Shown here: in pieces, positions 1-4,842 of the stretch
Numbering within the stretch: the first letter of the stretch is position 1
How the letters are laid out: the number at the start of each line of letters is the position of its first letter
NCBI GenBank assembly: GCA_003132265.1
Contig: PKXE01000067.1
Location: 2,099-8,280 of the forward strand
Origin: Candidatus Dormiibacterota bacterium
GTDB taxonomy: Bacteria > Chloroflexota > Dormibacteria > Aeolococcales > Bog-877
Length of the DNA stretch: 6,182 nt
Direction: 5' to 3'
The notes under the pieces: model-generated
The model's database searches: none
Told to the model about the DNA's origin: nothing
The model's input: only the letters and a program-made list of their open reading frames with translations
Translations under genes and position numbers: made by a program

Positions 1-178
1 CCAGGCAGCGCCAGATCGCCCACTCCGCGACGACCGTCTTTCCGCTTGAGGTGGGAGCGCTGACCAGCACCCCCTGGTGGCGCTCCAGGGCGGCGATCGC
101 CTCCAGCTGGAAGGGGTCCATCTGGAACGGCAGGGTGCGCTGGAATTCCGCCAACCCGAGGGTCGCCTCCCCGCTCAA
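1..178 (-). CDS. DExH-box RNA helicase, Ski2/HelY-like (N-terminal 59 codons; cut by left window edge)
   Basis: This is the start of a superfamily 2 helicase expected to unwind RNA using ATP in the cytoplasm. The visible part has a family-typical lead-in ([16 protein letters not shown], residues 9-24, including the Q-motif-like glutamine Q24) and then Walker A/motif I APTSSGKT at residues 41-48 with K47 and T48. From memory this aligns nearly end to end with the start of mycobacterial HelY, which supports the TTG start at 178. That TTG overlaps the lgt stop as TTGA, giving a 4-base overlap and probable translational coupling. No good Shine-Dalgarno lies just upstream; a purine-rich AAGGGAG is about 32 nt away. 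The DEVH box and C-terminal domains are outside the window, so the exact subfamily is inferred from the N-terminus only. An internal ATG at codon 20 is a less likely start because it would discard conserved residues. Confidence 0.85.
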   Translation of the reverse strand, partial: MSGEATLGLAEFQRTLPFQMDPFQLEAIAALERHQGVLVSAPTSSGKTVVAEWAIWRCL

Positions 179-1020
179 GCCGGGGGCGACTCGGTGACCG
201 CGGTTGTGCTCCCTTTCGGTGAGCGGTTGCTCCGACGCCAGGCAATGATCAGCAGCGGCGTCCCCAGCACCAATACCCCCAGGGCCGTCAGCTGGGCCTG
301 CTTGAGGCCGAAGGCGATCACCGGGACGTTGACCGGATTGCGCAGGAAGAAGATGCCGAGTTGGGTGAGCGGGTAGAGGATCAGGTAGGTGATCCCGACG
401 ACCCCGTTCGCCACCCCGCGGTGGCGCAGCCAGATGAGGAAGGCCAGCACCAAGAGGATCACCAGCGCCTCGTAGGCGGCCGCCGGCTGGTAGGCGACAT
501 CCAACTTGGGGGCGAAGCTGTTGGGGTTGGTGTAGGCGGTCGCCCAGGGCAGGTTGGAGGGGTAGCCCAAGATGTCGCCATTGATGATGTTGCCGATCCG
601 CCCGATCGGCTGGCCGACGACGGCAAATAGCGCGCCCGCGTCGAGCAGGACCCAGAAGTTCACCCGCTCCCGCCAGGCCATGAAGAGCAAGGTGGCGCTG
701 CCGAGGAAGATGGCCCCGAAGAAGGCCATCCCGCCCTGCCAGACCGCCAGGGTCTCCAGGGGATGGGTGAAGTAGTAACCGGCCCCGGACTGGAGGTCGT
801 AGAAGAGCCGGCCTCCGATCAGAGCCAGGATGATGGTCCAGAACGCGATCCAGCCCGACTTCGCCCTCGGGATCCCGTGTCGTTCCGCGTAGGGCAGCGC
901 CACCTGCAGCCCCGCCAGGATGGCCACCGCATAGCCGACCCCATACCAGTGGATCGCCAGCGGTCCGAGATGAAAGACCGGGTCGATCCCGATCTGGATC
1001 ACTCCGAGGGCGGGAGTCAC
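175..1020 (-). CDS. lgt: Prolipoprotein diacylglyceryl transferase (Lgt)
   Basis: Lgt is an integral membrane enzyme. It moves diacylglycerol from phosphatidylglycerol to the lipobox cysteine of prolipoproteins, the first step of lipoprotein maturation. The 281-aa length is typical. The N-terminal GPLAIHWYG (residues 19-27), WQGGMAF (94-100) and the Lgt signature [13 protein letters not shown] (140-152) are clear, with several hydrophobic membrane segments and a short basic C-terminus (WRRSNR). R141, N144 and G152 match the E. coli R143, N146 and G154 positions. By hand alignment, the positions of E. coli H103, R239 and E243 appear to be F101, Q220 and F225 or a near neighbour, which is unusual for proteobacterial-type Lgt. 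The GTG start at 1020 overlaps the stop of the upstream DUF503 gene (GTGA), and its own stop overlaps the helicase TTG start. This makes it a coupled internal operon gene. Confidence 0.95.
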   Translation of the reverse strand: MTPALGVIQIGIDPVFHLGPLAIHWYGVGYAVAILAGLQVALPYAERHGIPRAKSGWIAFWTIILALIGGRLFYDLQSGAGYYFTHPLETLAVWQGGMAFFGAIFLGSATLLFMAWRERVNFWVLLDAGALFAVVGQPIGRIGNIINGDILGYPSNLPWATAYTNPNSFAPKLDVAYQPAAAYEALVILLVLAFLIWLRHRGVANGVVGITYLILYPLTQLGIFFLRNPVNVPVIAFGLKQAQLTALGVLVLGTPLLIIAWRRSNRSPKGSTTAVTESPPA

Positions 1021-1313
1021 GCCTGGATCAGCTCGATGTCCTGGTTGGTCAGCAGCGCCTCCCCCCGGCCGCCGTCCTCGGCGACCCAGTTGGCCACCTT
1101 GTTGAGCATCTCGTCGGCGTGGCGGCGATCGTTGCTGACACAGGCGACCCCGATCACCGCCAGCTGCCAGGAGTCCAGGCTCTCCACCTCGGCGACCGCC
1201 ACGTTGAAGGTGCGGCGGACTCGGTGGGTCAGAGAGCTCACCACCTGACGCTTGGCCTTGAGGGACTGGCTCTGCGGCAGGTGCAGGGTCAGCACCAGGC
1301 TGCCGATTACCAC
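1017..1313 (-). CDS. DUF503 family protein (YlxP-like)
   Basis: A 98-aa protein matching the DUF503 family. The N-terminal strand [13 protein letters not shown] is followed by the family hallmark [12 protein letters not shown] (residues 17-28), [15 protein letters not shown] (36-50) and [15 protein letters not shown] (53-67). The family folds as a small ferredoxin-like alpha/beta protein. In Bacillus the homologue ylxP lies beside translation factor genes, but its molecular function is not established, so a role near the ribosome would be inference. Length is normal. The start is GTG at 1313: the frame is open upstream but has no other usable start, and a TACACT box ends 6 nt before the GTG, so an additional leaderless transcript could begin here. 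No Shine-Dalgarno is seen. The stop overlaps the lgt start by four bases. Confidence 0.9.
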   Translation of the reverse strand: MVIGSLVLTLHLPQSQSLKAKRQVVSSLTHRVRRTFNVAVAEVESLDSWQLAVIGVACVSNDRRHADEMLNKVANWVAEDGGRGEALLTNQDIELIQA

Positions 1314-1319
1314 AGGGCT

Positions 1320-1325
1320 AGTGTA
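1320..1325 (-). promoter_or_regulatory. Possible -10 box (TACACT) for an internal leaderless promoter of DUF503-lgt
   Basis: On the minus strand TACACT ends six bases before the GTG start of the DUF503 gene. This is the spacing expected if transcription begins at the start codon itself. The 55-bp gap between the MBL gene and DUF503 is the only true gap in this operon. No convincing -35 hexamer is seen 16-18 bp upstream, so this is a weak call. Confidence 0.3.
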
Positions 1326-1368
1326 GGGAGCCGATTTGCAGGTGCCAGCTTGGGCCGACGCCTAGAGC

Positions 1369-1983
1369 TCAGCCAGCCTGCCTCAGCATCTCCACCGCCA
1401 CGTTCTCCCGGCGCTCCTGGCCGACGGTGGTGGTGGCCCCGTGGCCGGGGTAGATGACCGTGTTCTCAGGGAAGGTCAGAAGCCGGGACAGCACGCTGAC
1501 CAGCTGCCGGGAGACGTCCACGTCGGGGAGGTCGGTCCGGCCCAGGTTGCCCTGGAGCAGGGTGTCCCCGGTGAACAGGTGATTGCCGACCTTGAAGCAG
1601 AGCGAGCCCGGGCTGTGCCCGGGGGTGGAGATGACCTCTAGCTCGAAGTCGCCGAACGGCAGCCGGTCGCCGTCGTTGAGGTAGTGATCCGCGGAGCGCA
1701 GGTAGGCCTTGGCGTCGATCAGGCTGAGCGCCGTCTCGCCGCCCACGGCCAACTTGACCTCCTCTTTGGCGGTGGCGTGATTGCGGTGGCCGTGAGTGCA
1801 GCAGAGGTGGCGCACGGTCAGCCCCTGGCACTGCTCCACGATCTTGGCGGCGTCGGCTCCGGGGTCGATCACCACCGTCTCTTTGCTCCTGGCACAGGCG
1901 ACCACGTAGCAGTTGGTCTCCGCCGTGCCGCTGACCCGGACCCTCGCGATCTGGAGCCGGGGCCGGGGCGCCTCCGAGTTCAG
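1369..1983 (-). CDS. MBL-fold metallo-hydrolase (glyoxalase II/YcbL-like), probable CTG start
   Basis: Metallo-beta-lactamase fold hydrolase of the glyoxalase II-like type, likely cytosolic, substrate unknown. With the proposed start it has 204 residues. AETNCYVV (21-28) and VIDPGAD (38-44) form the usual N-terminal strands. Motif 2 reads HGHRNH (64-69) instead of HxHxDH, so N68 replaces the usual zinc-2 aspartate. The remaining ligands are present: H123 (STPGHSPGS), D140 (FTGDTL) and H181 (YPGHG). GRTDLPDVD (148-156) is typical of this subgroup. No ATG, GTG or TTG in frame precedes the ETNCY strand. The nearest GTG (1905) would remove it. CTG at 1983 forms a CTGA overlap with the upstream stop and has GAGG seven bases before it, so I extend to CTG. 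The start is inferred; the fold is secure. A sequencing error or a frameshift is the alternative explanation. Confidence 0.82.
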   Translation of the reverse strand: MNSEAPRPRLQIARVRVSGTAETNCYVVACARSKETVVIDPGADAAKIVEQCQGLTVRHLCCTHGHRNHATAKEEVKLAVGGETALSLIDAKAYLRSADHYLNDGDRLPFGDFELEVISTPGHSPGSLCFKVGNHLFTGDTLLQGNLGRTDLPDVDVSRQLVSVLSRLLTFPENTVIYPGHGATTTVGQERRENVAVEMLRQAG

Positions 1984-2357
1984 CCGCCCGCCTCGCGCTG
2001 GTCGGCGATCTTCTGGCGGAGCGCCTCTAGCTGCTCGAACTCGTCCATGGCCGGCTTGGGCAGGCGCTGGTAGGAGTGGGGGAACTTGGCATGCTGGAGC
2101 GCGCCCAGCAGCACCTCGACCTCCTCGTCGCTGAGCCGGTAGAGGTGCCCGTGGGGTGCGGGGCCGCTGGGGATCTCGGAGACCAGTACCGGTCGCCGTG
2201 ACTCCTCCTCGGGCTCCTCGTCCAGGAGGAGGGGTAGGGCCGGTCTGGGGCGCAGGGGAGCCAGCTCGTCCTGGGTTCCCGGATGGTCGGCCGGCGCCAC
2301 CTTGGTGGGTTGGAAGAGCTGAGCCGAACCGCTCAGGCTGGCGCGCTTGAAACTCAT
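1980..2357 (-). CDS. Hypothetical 125-aa protein directly downstream of parA
   Basis: I do not recognise a named family. The protein begins with a short basic stretch (MSFKRASLSGSAQLFQPT, residues 1-18). A Pro/Glu-rich, probably disordered linker follows (about 22-58, with DEEPEEESRR). The C-terminus from about residue 71 looks helical: LYRLSDEEVEVLLGALQHA, then a charged segment MDEFEQLEALRQKIADQREAGG that could form a short coiled coil. The ATG at 2357 lies one base after the parA stop and has a strong Shine-Dalgarno (GGGAGGG) eight bases upstream, within the end of parA. No parB follows parA, so this protein occupies the position of a ParA partner. A basic N-terminal peptide is also what ParB and other ParA activators use. 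A partner role is inference from position and layout only. The stop overlaps the probable MBL start. Confidence 0.75.
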   Translation of the reverse strand: MSFKRASLSGSAQLFQPTKVAPADHPGTQDELAPLRPRPALPLLLDEEPEEESRRPVLVSEIPSGPAPHGHLYRLSDEEVEVLLGALQHAKFPHSYQRLPKPAMDEFEQLEALRQKIADQREAGG

Positions 2358-2358
2358 C

Positions 2359-3159
2359 TCAATGTCCCTCCCGGGTCAGCACCGCCTCAGCCAGCTGCCG
2401 GTAGGCGGCGGCTCCGTCGGATCCGCTGGCGTACTGAAGGATCGACTGGCCCGCCAGCGGGCACTCGGCGAAGCGGATGCTGTCGCTCACCTGGAACGGA
2501 TAGACCAGATCTCCGAAGTGGGATTGCACGTCGTTCAGCACCTCGTTGGCGTGCACCGTGCGGCCCTTGTGGATGGTCGGGAGGATCCCGTGGATGCGCA
2601 GCTGGGGGTTCAACTTGACCCGCACCCGCTCGATGGTCCGCTGCAGCTGCTCCATGCCCTTCAAGCCGAAGTACTCGCACTGCAAAGGGATGACCACGTC
2701 GGTGGCGGCGACCAGGGCGTTGATGCACAAAAGTCCCAGTGAGGGCGGGCAGTCAATGATCACGAAGTCGTAGTCGGGCAGGATCGGGGTCAGCTTCTCC
2801 AACAGCACCGACTCTCGCCCGATCTCGGTCACCAGCTGCAGCTCGGCGCCTGCCAGCTCCACGTTGGAGGGAAGGAAGTCCACCCCCACCCCTGGCGAGT
2901 GCAGCCGCACATCCGCGGCCGCCACCTGGTGCTCGCAGAGCATGTCGTAGACGGTCAGCCGCAGCTCGTCAGGCTTGGCCACCCCCATGTTGACCGTGAG
3001 GTGTCCCTGGGGGTCGAGATCGACCGCCAAGACCCGCACCTCCCGCTCGGCGAGGGCGCTGGCCAGATTGACCGCGGTGGTGGTCTTCCCCACGCCGCCT
3101 TTTTGGTTGGCGACGGCCAGGATCTGAACACCGGTTGGCTTGTGGTTGTTGGAGCGCAT
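2359..3159 (-). CDS. parA: ParA/Soj-family ATPase
   Basis: A 266-aa ParA-type P-loop ATPase. These proteins form ATP-bound dimers on nucleoid DNA and move or position chromosomes, plasmids or protein cargo. The deviant Walker A motif KGGVGKTT is at residues 20-27 (signature lysine K20, catalytic lysine K25). Motif A' VDLDPQGH is at 46-53 and Walker B FVIIDCPPSLG at 132-142 with D136. PLQCEYFGLKGMEQL (158-172) is characteristic of Soj-type proteins. SDSIRFAE near the C-terminus contains the arginine region linked to DNA binding. There is no N-terminal HTH domain, so it is the short chromosomal-type class rather than plasmid P1-type ParA. It is the first gene of the minus-strand cluster, and no parB or parS-like 16-mer is in the window. 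The ATG at 3159 gives a normal N-terminus; the only SD-like element is GAGG about 12 nt away, which is weak. Confidence 0.93.
   Translation of the reverse strand: MRSNNHKPTGVQILAVANQKGGVGKTTTAVNLASALAEREVRVLAVDLDPQGHLTVNMGVAKPDELRLTVYDMLCEHQVAAADVRLHSPGVGVDFLPSNVELAGAELQLVTEIGRESVLLEKLTPILPDYDFVIIDCPPSLGLLCINALVAATDVVIPLQCEYFGLKGMEQLQRTIERVRVKLNPQLRIHGILPTIHKGRTVHANEVLNDVQSHFGDLVYPFQVSDSIRFAECPLAGQSILQYASGSDGAAAYRQLAEAVLTREGH
2366..2372 (-). promoter_or_regulatory. Strong Shine-Dalgarno for the 125-aa gene
   Basis: GGGAGGG on the minus strand lies inside the last codons of parA and ends eight bases before the ATG at 2357. It is the best ribosome binding site in the cluster and suggests the 125-aa protein is translated at a high rate relative to the coupled genes below it. 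Confidence 0.6.
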
Positions 3160-3181
3160 GGGACGAAGGGACCTCGGCTGG

Positions 3182-3224
3182 GCAGCAGGCCATCGGAGGG
3201 GCCGGCATTGTGGCGGCCTGCCGC
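3182..3224. repeat. 10-bp imperfect inverted repeat in the parA leader region
   Basis: The arms GCAGCAGGCC (3182-3191) and GGCCTGCCGC (3215-3224) are complementary except for one position. In a minus-strand transcript that position becomes a G-U pair, so the arms could form a 10-bp stem with a 23-nt loop. The right arm lies close to the predicted parA transcription start, so the element could act as an mRNA hairpin or as a protein-binding dyad. Function is not known. Confidence 0.45.
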
Positions 3225-3238
3225 TATCATATGGCGGC
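3211..3238. repeat. Direct repeat TGGCGGC x2, 21 bp apart, flanking the divergent -10 region
   Basis: TGGCGGC occurs at 3211-3217 and again at 3232-3238, exactly 21 bp or two helical turns apart. The inverted GCCGC lies between them at 3220-3224. The copies bracket the overlapping -10-like boxes of parA and the TPR gene, which is the layout of an operator for a repressor of both promoters. In GC-rich DNA such short repeats can arise by chance, so confidence is modest. Confidence 0.35.
3225..3231. promoter_or_regulatory. Overlapping divergent -10-like boxes for parA and the TPR gene
   Basis: The minus strand reads TATGAT (3231-3226) and the plus strand reads TATCAT (3225-3230); each matches five of six positions of the TATAAT consensus. 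This is the most AT-rich spot in the 201-bp divergent region. A start 6-7 bases downstream would give parA a leader of about 60 nt and the TPR gene a leader of about 125 nt. No good -35 hexamer was found for either. A second weak plus-strand candidate, TATCCT, lies at 3322-3327, nearer the TPR gene. Confidence 0.35.
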
Positions 3239-3360
3239 TCGCAACGCCTCAGGGGTGGGACTGGTCACAAGCGCGCCACCAGGCAGGATCGGATGGTTCC
3301 GAGCCGGGCCGTGCCAACCGCTATCCTGCCGCCCCGGAGCTCACGGAGCGGCCCGCTTTG

Positions 3361-4242
3361 ATGAGGAGAACGGCAGCCTTGGCTGATGTCGGCGACTTCC
3401 GAAAATCCAAGATCCAGGCCGCCGAAGACGCGGTCAGCCTGGCTCTCGCCAGCCGCTGGCCGGAGGCCCTCGCGGTCAACGACGACCTCCTAGAGCGCTT
3501 CGGGGTGGACGAGGACATCAGCAACCGTCGCGGCAAGGCGCTGCTGGAGCTGGGCCGGTTGGAGGAAGCTGAGGCCGCCTACACGGCAACCCTGGAGGTG
3601 AACCGGGGCAATCAGATCGCCCTCCGCCAGCTGGCCAAGCTCTCCGAGCGGCGGGCCGCCAAGAGCGTGGTGGCGCCGGTCTCGGCCGCGGTCGATGTGG
3701 CGGTCTTCACCGACGAGCCGGGTAAGACCGCGATCACGCAGTTGATCCTGGCTGCGGGCATCGACCCCGTCGCGGTCGCGCCCGGCGATCCGATCAAGGT
3801 CGAGGTCGGCGACGACCAGGTGGCGGTGCGGACTATGCGCGGGGTCGACCTGGGCGGGGTGGAGCCCCGGCTCTCCCAGCGAATCCTCAAGCTCAGCAAG
3901 CGCGGGAACCGCTACGCCGGCGCGGTCACCCACGTGGACGGGACCGGCGTCCAGGTGATCCTGCGTGAGGTCTACCAGGCGCCGGAGCTCGCCGGAACCA
4001 ACTCTTTCCCGGTCCGCAAGGCGCGGGAGATCACCTACCGGCCCTATGCCAAGGAGACCATCATTCCGCGCGATGAGGAGACACCCTCGAGCAGCGACGA
4101 AGAGGACGACCCTCTGGTTCCGGCGCCGGACAAAGTCGTGGACGAGTTGGAGGAGAGCCTGGGCGAGTTTGACGAGACGGCTGAGCAGGCTGAACCCGAC
4201 GACGACGTCGACGAGGACGTCCGCCCCGAGGACGAGTACTGA
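3361..4242 (+). CDS. TPR-repeat protein with conserved beta-rich middle domain and acidic C-terminal tail
   Basis: A cytosolic protein of 293 residues with no signal peptide or membrane segment. Residues about 20-50 and 53-86 form two tetratricopeptide-like helical pairs (RRGKALLELGRLEEAEAAY is a clear TPR helix A), which usually mediate protein contacts. A second domain, about 111-228, begins DVAVFTDEPGKT and is rich in short strands (PIKVEVGDDQVAVRT, DGTGVQVILREVY). I recall similar uncharacterised proteins in Chloroflexota-like genomes but no function. The last 59 residues contain 27 Asp/Glu and look disordered. The frame is open far upstream across the parA antisense strand, so the start must be chosen. 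ATG at 3361 has GGAG 12 bases before it. TTG at 3379 (residue 7) has AGGAG ten bases before it and is a real alternative, since ADVGDFRKSKIQAAEDA looks like the conserved beginning. It is divergent from parA. Confidence 0.85.
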   Translation: MRRTAALADVGDFRKSKIQAAEDAVSLALASRWPEALAVNDDLLERFGVDEDISNRRGKALLELGRLEEAEAAYTATLEVNRGNQIALRQLAKLSERRAAKSVVAPVSAAVDVAVFTDEPGKTAITQLILAAGIDPVAVAPGDPIKVEVGDDQVAVRTMRGVDLGGVEPRLSQRILKLSKRGNRYAGAVTHVDGTGVQVILREVYQAPELAGTNSFPVRKAREITYRPYAKETIIPRDEETPSSSDEEDDPLVPAPDKVVDELEESLGEFDETAEQAEPDDDVDEDVRPEDEY

Positions 4243-4284
4243 GGGTCGCCGCCAATCTGGACCCCGGGCGCTGAGCCCAGCAGG

Positions 4285-4761
4285 CTAGAGCAGGTTGAGC
4301 GGGGGCGGCTGCTCGGTTGGCCACAAGAGTGGCCTCTCGAAGACCGAGCGCAGCACGACCGACGAGCGGCTCGTGAGCCCGGGGTGCCGCTCCCGCAGCC
4401 GGGCCAAGAGAGCCGCCAGCTCGGCGGTGGAATGGACTCTCACCTTGGCCAGGTAGCAGTCGTCTCCCGCCACCTCGTGCAGCTCCAGGACCGCCGCCTC
4501 CTGGGCCAGGTCCGCTTCCAGCCGGGCCCGCTCCTGGGCGTTGCCCTGGGTCCGGAGAGCGATGACCGCGGCGGTGTCGGCTTCCAGGTGCTCGGGTGCC
4601 ACCAGGGCCGAGTAGCCGAGGATCGCCCCGACCGCCTCCAGCTTGTGGACCCGTTCATGCACGGCGGGGGCGGACAGGCCGACCTGCTCTCCGAGTGAAG
4701 CCCAGGTGCTCCGGCCAGAGACGACCAGGGCCCGGATGAGAGCGCGATCGATGTCATCCAT
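4285..4761 (-). CDS. Lrp/AsnC-family transcriptional regulator
   Basis: A 158-aa DNA-binding regulator of the feast/famine class, which senses amino acids or related small molecules and binds DNA as dimers to octamers. The N-terminal winged HTH is clear: DIDRALIRALVVSGRSTWAS (residues 3-22), recognition helix SAPAVHERVHKLEAVGAI (30-47), then the linker strand LGYSALV. The C-terminal RAM ligand-binding domain (about 64-145) includes HEVAGDDCYLAKVRV and ends SSVVLRSVFERPLL, the normal Lrp finish. Length is typical. The ATG at 4761 has no Shine-Dalgarno, but a TAGAAT box ends eight bases upstream, so a leaderless or nearly leaderless mRNA is likely. It is divergent from an EamA exporter 81 bp away and convergent with the TPR gene (42-bp gap). 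Control of itself and the exporter is the natural inference; the ligand is unknown. Confidence 0.93.
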   Translation of the reverse strand: MDDIDRALIRALVVSGRSTWASLGEQVGLSAPAVHERVHKLEAVGAILGYSALVAPEHLEADTAAVIALRTQGNAQERARLEADLAQEAAVLELHEVAGDDCYLAKVRVHSTAELAALLARLRERHPGLTSRSSVVLRSVFERPLLWPTEQPPPLNLL

Positions 4762-4769
4762 GGAAACCG

Positions 4770-4775
4770 ATTCTA
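4770..4775 (-). promoter_or_regulatory. -10 box (TAGAAT) of the Lrp-family regulator gene
   Basis: TAGAAT on the minus strand matches five of six positions of the TATAAT consensus and lies eight bases before the regulator ATG. Transcription would begin at or within about two bases of the start codon, which fits the absence of a Shine-Dalgarno. No convincing -35 is present. Confidence 0.5.
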
Positions 4776-4794
4776 CCTTAGGTTACAGGTCCTG
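4775..4794. promoter_or_regulatory. Two 9-bp palindromes between divergent promoters, candidate Lrp-type operator
   Basis: ACCTTAGGT (4775-4783) and CAGGTCCTG (4786-4794) are both perfect odd-length palindromes, and their centres are 11 bp apart, one helical turn. They sit between the regulator -10 and the exporter -10, so a protein bound here could block both. Lrp-family proteins often bind phased dyads in their own promoter. Binding by this regulator is inferred. Confidence 0.4.
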
Positions 4795-4799
4795 GAGAG

Positions 4800-4805
4800 T
4801 ACAAT
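4800..4805 (+). promoter_or_regulatory. -10 box (TACAAT) of the EamA exporter gene
   Basis: TACAAT matches five of six positions of TATAAT. It would start transcription near 4812, leaving a leader of about 31 nt that contains a weak AAAGGG (4824-4829) 13 bases before the ATG. The region 16-18 bp upstream, where a -35 would be, is occupied by the palindromes and does not resemble TTGACA. This suggests an activated or repressor-controlled promoter. Confidence 0.45.
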
Positions 4806-4842
4806 TGCCGCGAATCATTAGGCAAAGGGCAGCTCTGACCCT

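Noticed and set aside
763..1248. 161-aa plus-strand frame opposite lgt and DUF503
   Set aside because: Both genes beneath it on the minus strand are confidently identified. This frame has no motif and no ribosome binding site that I can support.
2899..3360. Long upstream extension of the TPR gene frame (start at 2899)
   Set aside because: It runs antisense through the start of parA, has no family-like sequence, and the conserved protein begins at about 3361-3379. It is a GC-rich open-frame artefact.
3160..3360. parS site or small RNA in the parA upstream region
   Set aside because: No sequence like the conserved parS 16-mer is present, and there is no structured RNA with a terminator. Only promoter-like and repeat elements are supported.
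4257..4280. Terminator between the TPR gene and the Lrp gene
   Set aside because: Only a 4-bp GGGC/GCCC stem (4266-4278), with an alternative CTGG/CCAG pairing, and no T-run. Too weak to call, though termination is expected in this 42-bp convergent gap.
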